Made by a program: the position numbers and the translations under genes. A stretch of 64,000 nt of DNA from Gnetum montanum (lineage: Eukaryota; Streptophyta; Gnetopsida; Gnetales; Gnetaceae). The stretch covers positions 157,995 to 221,994 of the forward strand of contig MNCI01009117.1 in assembly GCA_015680685.1 (NCBI GenBank). Direction: 5' to 3'. The notes under the pieces were generated by a model. It saw nothing but the letters and a program-made list of their open reading frames with translations. It was not told the DNA's origin and did not search any database. Of this stretch, positions 37,558-49,207 are shown one piece after another. Numbering within the stretch: position 1 is the first letter of the stretch; every line of letters starts with the position of its first letter.

Positions 37558-40500
37558 GTGTCGTATTCACAACCGTTCATCATGAACACTGAAAACTCCA
37601 ACGCTACAACCAAGCCAGTCACGGACATCGTGGGCACCATGGCCATTCAACAACCTATAGTACAACCCATAATTGGGCCTCGTCGGTCTCTCAGATTGCA
37701 AGGGAGGGACCCATCATTCAACATCATAACTCAAGAGCAATACAATTTCATATGCGTAAAAATACAAGCTAGCCTAGCCGTGGATCAAACTGAAATGGAG
37801 GTTAAGAGACAGTACGAACTCTTCCATAGGGGAGGACATGAGTTCATCCCTTCCCCGTATGATATCATCCCTCTCCCAGAGCACTACTCTGAGCTTATCT
37901 CACAACTCCTCCTACAAAGGAGTCAGTATCTAGAACAGCCTAGGATAAATCCTCAATTGGAAGAGGAGGATGACTTCGCAGCTCAGTCCGAGCATGAAGA
38001 TTTGTACCATACTCTTAGTCCACAAACCTATGCAAACCCATTGTTTCATCTAGCTATAGGGGAAGCTACATTCCTCCAACCATTCAAATTCACCCAAGCA
38101 CAGATACCTCAACAGGAATCATCCACGCTTATCCATATTCCTCCTGTAACCGATATGCAACTCAACACACTTCCCCTCATTATTCCTCCTGTTACCATAG
38201 CACCCCCATTCTTACAAATACAACCTCCTCAAAATAGTGTAGGAGTAACCTTCCCGCCCCGAGTGATTGGGATGCTGCATGTGATACCGGCCTCTACATC
38301 CGCTCATTATATACCGCGGATCCAAACCCAAGGAGCCCCTCTCACCACTGTAACTCAACAAGTTCAGAGTGCCCCTACACAAAGCATGACTAGGCAATGG
38401 GTAGCGATTAGTGCTCAACCGCATCAACTCCCTCATTATAACATACCACCTCACACAATTTTACCAGCTAACATCCCTCAAGTATAATTGCAACAACAAC
38501 AGCAACCCCTTACCTACAACATGCCACCTTTAGCGCCACCTGCTACAAATATTCCGCAAGTGCAGCTTCCAACTATACAACTTTCTGCCTTCCAACCCCC
38601 TATCCAACAATCTAATCTGTATAATGCACAACATCCCCAACCTACTATCTCACCTAGTGCCCAAGATTGGGCTGATGTTAAAAAGCTAATGTAGGAGCTA
38701 ATTGACGAGGTCAAACACCTCAAAATAGCCTCCGACGGAGAGCTGAAAGTAGTGGACTTCTATCACGATGACCCTATCAGCTTTTCAATTCCGCCTCTAA
38801 CACTACCCAAGGGTGTTTCTCTACCCATGCTGACTAAATACAATGAGGAGATAGACCCCAATGCTCACCTCATAACGTTCAGGCTAGAATGCGCACTACT
38901 TCAGGCATGGCCACATGCCATTCTGTGAGTGTTCCCCATGTCCCTCGCAGGGAGAGCACTTGATTGGTATCAGGCCTTGCCACGAAACTCAATATCTTCT
39001 CTAGAGGATTTGTTACACCAATTCGTTACCAGGTTCAAGTATAACTTGAAACTTGAAGCAACACTTGACAGCCTCATACAAGTCAAGAAAGCACCCCTTG
39101 AACCTATCCAAAAATTCATCCAATGGTGGAGTGCTGCTCTCAATGAGCTCCACGAGCCGATCCCAGAGATGTATCTCCTCACCATCCTAAAAGGGGCTAT
39201 CAACGATTTTGTCAAATCCAAACTATATTATCTCAATGCACATAACCTCAGTCAAGCGTTTGTACAGATCAAGAACATAGAGGAGGCAACCCAAAACAGT
39301 CATGATCCTGCATATTCAGCCTTTAAGAATCAACATAGTAAGAAAGATAAAGAAAAGGTTAAAACAACTATAGCAGCAGTAGCAGAAACACAATAAGCGA
39401 ATGTGGGACAACAAAGCAAACCGCCTGCTGCCCCTGCTAATTATGCTAAGCCCGCTCCTGCTACGGCACCTGAATCATCTGCATCGCAAAACCCAACATC
39501 GGGTCGTACGAGAAACTTCAAGAGGAAGGACCCCTCCCAATACACGCCATTGCCCATGAAGCCATCACAACTATTTGACCAACTCTTGAAAGTTGGACTA
39601 ATGAAACATAAATAGTTGTTCCCTGCAGCGATCCAAAGGCATGATCAATTCTGTCAACTGGTTCAGAACCCAAGCCTGGCAACGCCAGACGAGCCCCCAG
39701 TGCTAAAAGGCTTTAGAATGGACCATTTTTGCGATTATCATCAATGTAACAGGCATGGCATTGATTATTGTTTTACCCTAAAACAAGATATCCAACGGAT
39801 CATCAACGAAGGCCAAATCACTTTTGATGAAGCCAACCCAGTCCAACCACAAAACCAGGCCATGGACGTATATAAAGATCATCTAAATGCTAAAGAAGCA
39901 CCATATGTAATTAACACCATCTACTTTGATAATGAACTAGAAAAACCTAGCATTAACATCATACATTCTGATCATGAGCAGCAAATGCCTAAGAAACCAT
40001 TTGTAGTGCATATTCCTCCCACTGTACAAACACCTGTGCCTCAACCATCATACTCCCCACAGAAACCTTATGTCATCCGAATACCCCCTGCCATAGCAAC
40101 TTCTATCACACCACCAAGTGAAAGACCATACATGGTGCGCATGCCTCCCGCCACCACTACCTCAAGCACACAACCACCTCCTACTTGGCCCACTCCCTAC
40201 GTAGTCCGAGTGTCACTTGCGGTCACAACTACAGAGGTACAACCTCTAGCTAGGCTAACTCCATACGTCGTTAGGACACCCAAGCATCCTAATGACCACC
40301 AACCCTCCAGTTCGCAAACATAGAATAAACTGATTCCCTATGTCATCAAGGTGCCTAGCTAGCCTGATTCTCAACTACATTCAACCGCCCAACCGCAACC
40401 CCGCCCCACTCCATATGTTTTATGGGTTCCAAAGCAGCCTAAGGTGCTGAAACCAATTGTACCCCCACACCACACATGAGAACGCCTAGCAGACAGGCTT

Positions 40501-41796
40501 ACATGGGAACGCTTGGAGAAGGAATGCCAACAGCTAGCCTTAGGACCTCCCAAGCCTACCCCATTAAGTGCAATACCCATGGCATCACCTAGCAATAAAC
40601 CAAACACAAGCTATGAGGGTGAATCATCCAGAAAGCATGATACGTCTAGATGAATAGTTGCGAATAAAAATGATAAACCAACTACGTGTGAGATAAAACT
40701 GTTGGGCCCTATGGACCAAATGACTATTGACAAACATATGCCCAACAGTAAAGATTTAGCAACATCTCTAACACAGGTCACGTAGGCGCTTAAACAAAAA
40801 AACACTTCATTAAGTTTATACGACCTAGTGTTAACCTCTCAAACCCATCGCGAAGCCCTAGTGCGCATGTTGACTTCCATCCCAGTAAGCGATGAATTAC
40901 CTCCAAATGAACCTGCAATTCATGTGGTAATGTACTTGCCTCGGGGGTCAGCTCCTAAACCATTAAGTTTCCACAATGACAACATCAAAGTGGATGAGAA
41001 AATGGGAGAGGTAACAACTGCACCTATGTTCATAACGATACAAATAAATCAATTCAAGATACATAGGGTGCATGTAGATGATGGAGTCGCTACAAACGTA
41101 GTGCCATATCCCATCGTCGAACAATTGGGGCTCACGGAGCTAATAAGGCCAACTACCACCACGTGTTTGAAATCGTTCAGTGGATCACGCGTAATAGTCA
41201 AAGGCACCGTGAGTTTAGACTTTATAGCAGGGGATCAATTCCCCACATCTGCTGACTTTGTGGTCATTGATGAAATGCTAGGGTTCAACCTAATATTGGG
41301 AAGGCACTGGTTAGCCCAACTGAAAGCAATCTCTTTCCCCATACACCAAGAGATTCACCTACCTTATGAAGGTGGTGAAATTATTATACATGGGGAGGCT
41401 ACTACACCTACCATCTCATCGTATACAGATACAGATCAAGGCTCAGAGGTTAGGCTCAAAAAGCCTAAACAAGAGGATACAAATGAACAACAAAGATGTA
41501 TGCAACCATTGGGTGATAATTTCTTTGACACAAAGGAAAATTTACCCAACACAGAAATACTTGGGCCTGAAATCGTACATATACAGCCTCACTTAGAAAC
41601 TACAACTAACACAGAAACTACGATACATGCAAAAGCACCAGACAGCACCAACGCGGGAGAGGTTCCATCAGATGTCCCTTGGGCCGAATTACCATTCAAC
41701 ATGCTCAGTAAAGGAGACGCTGAATATAGAATCATATCCATCAACACTACTCCTAACATTAAAATGAGAAAAATCAAAAAATCACTAAACCAATAA
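37558..41796 (+). pseudogene. Element B gag-protease, one frame with ten stops
   Basis: A single frame of about 1,410 codons: a Pro/Gln-rich N-terminal half, the gag core (AGRALDWYQALPRNSISSL, residues about 460-475), a segment with FCDYHQCNRHGIDYCFTLK resembling the Cys/His gag motif of Tat elements, a Pro-rich PYVVR-type repeat region, then protease with HVDDGVATNVVPYPIVEQLG, where the usual D-S/N-G is now DDG. Stops at 38485, 38692, 38926, 39394, 39613, 40321, 40360, 40477, 40651 and 40783 (TAG 5, TGA 3, TAA 2) are all in this frame, and I saw no frameshift. The protein would form the particle and mature it. Confidence 0.85.
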
Positions 41797-42101
41797 ATCA
41801 CATTGAAGTTCAAAATGACGTTAAACTATCATGTCTGCAATGACATAAAACTAGCCACGATCAGAAATGGTCAGTCTACCAAGAAATCCACCCATCTCAC
41901 TTGAAACTACCCTTGTTTACGCATGGCCCAAAATGGCCTTAAACTAGACCATCTACCTACACTTTCTTTTTTCTCGCAAATTCCAGTTCATTGTTCAAAT
42001 TTACGCTTGCATTGTCATGTTATCAATGACAGTCTTTACAATTATCCTTCACTTATAATTACATTCCTACTTACATTTCTACCTAGTGCATTACACTTAA
42101 A
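41797..42101. other. Spacer between protease and antisense gene 3' end
   Basis: Starts right after the gag-pro stop codon. Contains GACATAAAACTAGCC and AATGGCCTTAAACTAGACC, diverged single units that resemble the 30-bp array at 46811-47050 and the sequence after the 37-bp array near 51.16 kb. Should hold the 3' end of the antisense transcript. Confidence 0.4.
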
Positions 42102-45100
42102 CTACAAAACAAANCGGACGGGAGGGTCGTCCCCTCCAGGCCTGCTGGCACTATGAGTCCCCACTCCACTGGGGCCACCTTCTTGGACATCGTCGTCACC
42201 TCAACCCTACAAAATGCAAAAGAAACAATCAACACAAGAACAAAAAAGAAAACTCCCAAATATTACTCAATGAACGAATTTCATGGCAACAAAATACTTA
42301 CCGTAGGGGACCCCTCTAAACCGAATTCCAGTCGATGAAGAATTTCCTCCTCTGAGACGCTAGCCCAGTCAGTCCCATCAAGACCTAGATCGATGTTTGC
42401 CAAGGCCTTCCCCTTGTCAACCGCCGACCATGTAGGACATTTCAAGGGGAATTCACCCACAGAGACCTCGCCAGAAGCAGTCGTAATTACCCTCATGGGT
42501 GATTCCATCTCAACAGTTGTATTCTTAGCAAAGGTATCAAATGCGGAACGTAGACCTAGACCCTCTACAAACATTTTAAGTAGACACTTTTCTATGGATA
42601 CTTCCTTCAATGATTTCTTGTAATGATGCTTGTGGTTCTTCTCATCTTGACCCCACTTACGCACCTTAGAAGCGAAAGCCTTCCAATCCTGGCACTTGAG
42701 GTTCAGTAGATCTACCTAGGCCTTGCACTCTACTAGTTTCCGAGTCAGTGATGCATGGCGATTCAGCAGGTTCCAATATCTAGTATAAGGGATCTTAGAG
42801 GTTCACCAAGAATGATCACTTGTTAGTCTGGCCGAGGTGAACTCATACCGGGCCTTGAGATCATCCCGTTCAACTGATAACTTGGAAACCTCTTTTTCCT
42901 TTACTTGGATTTGAACCATAGCTGTTCAATGGAATGCCTACAGGTCCAAAGTGATTTGGCATTATGCACATGACCTTCCACCGACCTTGGTATCTGTTCA
43001 ACCTTTGGCGGTAGTGCAGGCAAACTTTCAATACTAACGGTCTCAGATGGATCCCACTTCAACTTGGCTCCTATGCACACGAAAAGAACAGGCATCAAAC
43101 ATTAGACGACAAAAAAGCGATGTGAAACTCGAACACTACAAAAGGCTCAAAACATTTGTACCTATCTCAAGGTGGGCTTCCTAAATACGTTTGACCACCT
43201 CGTTAATGATACTGGTCACGAAATCCATTTTACTTGGCATCTCGGTCTAAGAAAATGGTCTACGAGTATGAGGTGGACTAGCCTCAAGGGGCATTTTAGG
43301 GGGAGCCACCTTCATAGGCACTTCCAACCGCATCGTAGGAATTGTCCTACCTTTGTCTGGAAGGGATAAAAACATAAAAGTAAAACACCATAGAAAAAAT
43401 GATTCACAAAGCAACACAATAAAACAAAAGAAAGTATACCATGTTCTCTATCCCCTTCCAGGTTTGGAGGGTCACCAAGGTCCAAACTTCCCTTAAGGAA
43501 GCTACTGAACATTTCATCAACACCACCCTAGTCATCGACTAGTTCTATCTCCATGGTGTCTTCCGCTAGCTCTTCCGTCCCTTCCACCTGATCCTTGCCA
43601 ACCTCCTCCTCCTCAATTATTAAGTCCGTTGGAGTTTCCTCCTCCTCAATAATAGTTTCCAACTCCTGTCTCCTCACTTCCCGAGTCAGGTCTGAAGACA
43701 TTAGTTTCATGTAAGCGGTCAAGACAAAAAAATGAGTAAGACGAAAATGACAATACAATAAGTGAACCAAGCTTATTTACGTCGAACATGCATCTTAAAT
43801 CGTATTTGCTTCACCCTTGGCTCTTCTACAGTTGAGGCCACCTCTTTAGGGTGTTTGCACTTCTAAATCTTTGATTTAGCTTTCCCGATGGTCTCCTTGA
43901 TGACCCGTTTAGCTCTCTTTGTAGTATAGGGCACATTGTCTGGCTCCAACCCCACACTGTCACGTATATGGATTGAAGTACAAGATGACCCCTCTGTAGT
44001 GATGGACACAGATTCATCAATCCCCTCGGGTGCATCTTGGGACTCAACTATCTCGAAAAAATGGTTAATCCATGGGTGAGATAATTGAGTACAGTCCCGT
44101 ACAACATATTTATTATCTGCACAACCCACTAAAAACTCAGCCAAGCGACATAAATAACTTGCAAGAAATACGAAGGTAAAATGGGACTGCGCCTCAATGT
44201 TTAAACGTAATCGCACTATTTCCTTATGAAAACCTGACAACAAAAATTGGGCCCAATTGTAGCACATCCTGGTCTCTAAAATGGTCCACATGATGTGCAC
44301 GGCCTCCACCCCAAGACTTTTCACTTGAGACAGGGATTTAGAAAACGCCCGTGCCCTAAACAAGGGATACAATTCGTTGACTTCCATCACCTTTGACATT
44401 CCCTGCATAGAGAATCCCTTAGAGCCCTTAGGAATGGCCAACCAATCTTCTAGATCACGCACCACATGGAGCTCTTTCTGTGCCCTGTCCAAAACCACAT
44501 TCATGCCATCTGCCGGGACACCGAAGAGGTTTGAAAAGAATTCAGCTAACAGATGGAAAACTATTTTGACACCCTTAATGCGGGTGCTGTAGTAGGTGAT
44601 AGAGTTGTCGAATGAGTCAACAATTCCAATCATTTCTGCTATAGAGATACCAGGGGTTGGGGTTGTAAATAACTCCATGAGGTTGGCATCATCCAAACAA
44701 CGGACAACAGATGGTGGGGCATTGGTATGCAACCATCCCTGCACCTTGCTGATCTCCCCAAATTTCATCGATAGGGTGCTTTCAGTCTGCCCTGTCATAA
44801 CAAGGTCTCCATCAGGAGGAACATTAACTGTAAACATAATTTAAAATCATAACACCAGTATGACCACCAGTAGCTGAACAAACACACTAAAGCATCTAGG
44901 AAATCTTATCACTTACCTTCAGTTGTGGGCTTTGAGGTGCTAGAACCCAAGTTAGCATCACGAGGGAAGACCGGCCCATTGCGCGACTAGTCTCCATGCA
45001 GCCACCCTCGAGCTGTGCATTGTGCAAACACCCTAGAAAACCGCTTATGGAAATGAACAATGTCACACTTGGTCTAAGCTAATACAGCTCCATGGAGGTG

Positions 45101-46317
45101 GGACCCACCATGAAGGTCTCTAAAGCAGTGTGCACCAGGGCAAGCCCATCATCATTAACGCATGTCCCATCTTTGTCAACTAGGGGCTTGCAAAAGAACG
45201 GTCATCAGAACAGGAGCAAACACTAAATGAAAAAAAAATAGAAATGACAAACTAAACAATCTCACCTCTCTACCCTATACACCATGCCCAGAGGGTTCTG
45301 AAATAATGTGTGTGCACGCGCAGCCAAAAACAAGGTGTTATTAAGATAGTGAGGCCCATGTGGCAATAAGTTCCACACGCACGTCAATGGATGAGTAGAT
45401 CTGGGCCCTCCAGGGGGACTGTCCTCAATCACAAGCGGTCCCTCATCAATGTTCACCATGAAGACCATGATGCCGTTGGCAGATCCTGGCAACATTGCTT
45501 CAAGCATGCTTCGCGCTACTTGTTCACTTAGGTGTGACCATATCACTACCTTGAACCTGTCTAGGATGAAGGCGAGGAATTCACAAGCCCCTTCCCCGAA
45601 CCATACCCCATTGTTATCAATAGTCAGATCAAGGGTAGGTTCGTCGACATTAAGGGGCCCGAACCATGCTAGTACTTCAACCAACTCAACTACTAAGAGG
45701 AAAGGCTCAGGATCCCTGCAAGTAACCAGAATGCCATGATAAATCAGCTATACATGAAAATGAGATGGAAAAACGAAATTCCATGTGGAAGGCCAATACT
45801 TTGAAAAATTGCAAACTGTTTACACTCGGCGTATACGCTGTCAAAAAACTGTTTACACTCAGTGTATACGCTCGATGTATACACTGTGAAAACCTGTTTA
45901 CGCCTAGCGTATAGACCCTATACACTGCGAAAACGATTTACGCCCAGCGTACAGACCCTGTACACTACAGAAACTATTTACGCCCAATGTACATACCCTG
46001 TACACTGCAAAAACTATTTACGCCCAGCGTACAGACCCTTTACGCTGCGCATCTACGCTTAGCATACAGACCCTTTACACTGCGCATCTATGCTCAGCAT
46101 ACAGACCCTGTACGCTGCCAAGATTGTCTACGCCAGGTAATAAGTACAAATAAAAAATAATTAATTGAGGTAAGATTAGAGCCTACCTGTGTGCCAATCC
46201 AAGCCACGATGGAATCCTAGGCCTTAGCAAACATTGCAGCATGGTGTCACTTTCCTCTGAGAAAGTCAAGTTGGGCCCGTTCCTCCCCTGGCCTTCTACC
46301 TCCTTGCCCTTGCCCAT
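42102..46317 (-). pseudogene. Eight-exon antisense gene inside element B (FCP1-like N terminus)
   Basis: Exons read as complement(42102-42206, 42302-43070, 43162-43356, 43440-43691, 43781-44827, 44917-about 45190, 45266-45715, 46187-46317), about 1,070 codons. Donors include CACAG/GTAGGC, AAG/GTAAGTG, ATG/GTATAC and ACG/GTAAGT; acceptors include TTGCAG, TTTACAG, CTTCAG, TTCCAG and TTGTAG; phases agree at most junctions. Start MGKGKEVEGQGRNGPN. Exons 2-3 resemble a plant FCP1-like HAD phosphatase (CEFLAFILDRFKVVIWS; HPLTCVWNLLPHG; NNTLFLAARAHTLFQNP), but motif I reads ELVEVL and motif III AARA, so no activity is expected. Exon 4 resembles plant transposon-associated proteins, exon 5 is acidic, exon 7 coiled-coil-like. 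About eight stops (mostly TAG) plus two probable frameshifts show this copy is dead. The exon 3 acceptor is uncertain. An overlapping nine-codon upstream frame starts eight bases before the ATG. A base is undetermined at 42114. Confidence 0.75.
45825..46135 (-). repeat. 35-40 bp repeats in intron 1 of the antisense gene
   Basis: Six or seven imperfect units around TTTACGCCCAGCGTACAGAC followed by CCTGTACACTGC on the plus strand. They share the GCGTA(T/C)AC-type words that fill the element B LTRs and leader. Confidence 0.8.
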
Positions 46318-46393
46318 TCCGGCATGCTGTACCCTGAAATTGACAGGTTTACGCTAGGATCTGAGTCTACACGCCGAGCTAAATACTCTACGC

Positions 46394-46433
46394 TAGGGTT
46401 TGAGCCTCTACGCTCACGCTTACGCTAGGGTTT
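46394..46433 (-). promoter_or_regulatory. Two telo-box motifs upstream of the antisense gene
   Basis: AAACCCTA on the minus strand at 46394-46401 and 46426-46433, both followed by GCGTA. Telo-boxes are common just downstream of plant promoters, notably of ribosomal and growth genes (family knowledge). Confidence 0.5.
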
Positions 46434-46550
46434 GAGCTTCTATGCTTACGCTGGGGATTGGTGCTTTACGCTTACGTCGTGACTTCAGTTTACGCTCACA
46501 CTCTAGTTTGCTTCAAGTTCACGGTGCCTCTGACAACTGACAGCCTTACG

Positions 46551-46560
46551 CTATATATAG
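46551..46560 (-). promoter_or_regulatory. TATA-like box of the antisense gene
   Basis: CTATATATAG, about 235 bases upstream of the antisense ATG. No ATG intervenes except the one eight bases before the start. The motif is palindromic, so orientation rests on context. Confidence 0.5.
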
Positions 46561-46810
46561 CATCAAATCAACCCCGTTGCCATCACCGCCGCCTTTGATT
46601 TTTAATATTTTTAATATTTTATTAATTTTAATTAAAAACTATTTAAATTACAAAGCACGAGGAATGTGTAAAACAAAATGATGAGATAACAAACACTGCC
46701 ACATACCGTAATCCGTAGTAAACCAACTTCGGATGCCCACATTGAATGTTTTGGTGCAAACTCTCTGGTGCAAATTATATGGTGACTAGGCATTGTCAAA
46801 TCACACAAGC

Positions 46811-47050
46811 GGCCTGGTAAGGCCTTAAACTGCCACATTCGGCCTGGTAAGGCCTTAAACTGCCACATTCGGCTCGGTAAGGCCTTAAACTACCACATTC
46901 TACCCGATAAGGCCTTAAACTGCCACATTCGGCCCAGTAAGGCCTTAAACTGCCACATACGGCCCAGTAAGGCCTTAAACTGTCACATACAGCCCAGTAA
47001 GGCCTTAAACTGCCACATATGGCCCTGTAAGGCCTTAAACTTCCATGCAT
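46811..47050 (+). repeat. Eight 30-bp tandem repeats
   Basis: Units begin at 46811, 46841, 46871, 46901, 46931, 46961, 46991 and 47021, typified by GGCCCAGTAAGGCCTTAAAC then TGCCACATAC. Lies between the antisense promoter and the pol frame. Because the unit is ten codons long it also reads as a ten-residue repeat on the minus strand; I do not count that as a gene. Confidence 0.95.
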
Positions 47051-47193
47051 CCCGGTGCAATGATAAACCACTACCACACATGTACATATGATTTATGTTG
47101 CCAAAGAACACGGAACGACACCTACTAGCTCACTCTGCCCTCTGTTTATTGGTAGGAGCAAGCCCGATGGATTGTTAGCATTTATCCACATCA

Positions 47194-49207
47194 TTGATCA
47201 TTGATAGACCATACGGGAAGATCACAAGAGAAATCGACCTAAATTCCATCAACTTAGGTACATCAACGAACAACACAATCATAACCTTAACACAACAAAT
47301 GCTAGACAGCTACAAAGGTATGACAAAATCCCTCGACATAGAAGCCGATAGCATCACTGAAGACCCGTTGATTGAAACCCCCATCACTATGCCTAATGGT
47401 GAAATCAAAATATTAAAATTAAGTACACTATTGCAACCTCAACTGGCCAAAGACATAGAAGATGTGCTTCGAGACAACATAAAAGCATTCGCCTGGTCTT
47501 ACACTGACATGCTCGGGTTAGATCCTCAAATTGTCCAGCACAATATTATCCTTGATCCAAAATTAAGGTCAGTAAAACAAAAGGCATGGAAGGTCAAGCT
47601 TGAGGTAGCGTTGGCAGTTTGCAATGAGATCACCAAACTTTATTAGGTAGGTTTCATTCGGGCTATTGACTACGCTGATTGGATATCCAACATGGTCATT
47701 GTCCTGAAAAAGAACGGAAGCATTCGCTTATGCATTGACTTCCGGGATCTCAATGTTGCAACTATAAAAGATGATTTCCCCCTACCCAGCATCGATCAAC
47801 TTGTTGACTCAACTGCTAGGCACGCCTTGTTATCTATTATGGATGGCTTCTCAGGATATAACCAGATACGCATTAACCAAGCATCAGCTCTGGACAACTT
47901 TTATGACACCATGGGGTACCTTCTGTTACACAATGATGCCCTTCAGTCTCAAGAACACTGGGGCCACATATCAAAGGGCAATGACATTTATTTTTAGTGA
48001 TTACATGCTACACTTGCTTAATGACTATGCGGATGATATTGTGGTTAAATCAAAGACATCAGAACAACACATACAAGATCTTGACTTGGTATTAAAGTGT
48101 TTCTTAAAATATGAGCTGAGACTTAACCCAAAGAAATGTGTCTTCGGAGTCAAAACAAGAAAAATGCTTGGATTCATAGCCTCAGAAGTAGGGATACGAG
48201 TAGACCCCGATAAAGTTAAGGCCATAACAAACTTAAAACCACCCAACAACCTTACCGAACTCGGAGGTCTACAAGGTAGATTACAGTTCATCAGGCATTT
48301 CATAGAAAAACTAACGGACAAGTTGAAACCTATGAACCACTTGCTATGCAAGAACATCCATTTTGAATGGACTCCACAATGCCAGGAAGCATTTGACAAT
48401 ATTAAAACAACACTTGTTCAACTACCCACAGTTTATCCACCTCAAAATGATAAACCATTTTACATCTACCTTGCCACTTCAGACTCGTCAATCGCGTCCA
48501 TGCTTTGCCAGAAACAAGATGATGGAACCGAAGTCTCTGTCTATTACTTAAGCCACGCATTAGTAGCCCACGAGAAGAAGTATAACGAGGTGGAGAGGTC
48601 ATGTCTAGCTCTTACCTTTTCCTTAAAGAAATGGCGACATTACCTCTTCCATAATCAAGTTAACATAGTCTGCAAAAATAATGTGCTTAGAGCCATCACA
48701 GGAAACATTTACGAATCAAGTAGAATAGCCCATTGGAAAGCCATGATAGCTAAGTTTGACCTACACTACATAGCGCAATCATCAATTAAGGGTCAAGCCA
48801 TAGTGAATCAAATGACTGCATCACCAACGCATGATCAAGCAACGATAGAGCCAGAGTTCCCTGATGAAAATGTGAGTGCCATAGACATAGTACCTGATGG
48901 CTATGACACCATTTTAAATTTTGATGGAGCCTCCACCTCTCAAGGAGGAAGTGCTACTGCCATCATCACCTATCCCTCCAGGGAGATCAGACCCTTTGCT
49001 TATCATTTCGACTTTCACTGTACCAACAATGTAGCAGAGTACGAAGGTCTCCTTAGAGGTCTCATGGCAGCACTAGCTTCAGAAATCACACGACTTGTGG
49101 TCAGGGGAGACTCACAACTAGTTTTAAACCAAGTCACTGATGTTTATACATGCAAAGCACAACATTTACAACCATACTGTGACTTAGCCAAACATTTACT
49201 GAAGTGA
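47194..49207 (+). pseudogene. Element B reverse transcriptase, RNase H and archaeal-type RNase H
   Basis: Starts with a region containing DVLRDNIKAFAWSYTDMLGL, typical of Tat pol N termini. RT: RLCIDFRDLNVATIKDDFPL, MDGFSGYNQIRIN, and YADDIVVKSKT with the catalytic DD. A TAG at 47644 and a frameshift near 47.88 kb interrupt it; the second frame (47771-49207) is then open for 478 codons. RNase H: KPFYIYLATSDSSIASMLCQ. A second RNase H follows: ILNFDGASTSQGGSA, NNVAEYEGLLRGLMAAL and VVRGDSQLVLNQV supply its Asp-Glu-Asp residues. This dual arrangement marks the Tat lineage. Confidence 0.92.

Noticed and set aside
41923-42156. 77-codon plus ORF across the undetermined base at 42114
   Set aside because: Low-complexity and opposite to the last exon of the antisense gene.
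46796-47077. 93-codon minus ORF with a ten-residue repeat (CGSLRPYRAE-like)
   Set aside because: It is only the translation of the 30-bp tandem array; 30 is a multiple of three, so the frame stays open by arithmetic.
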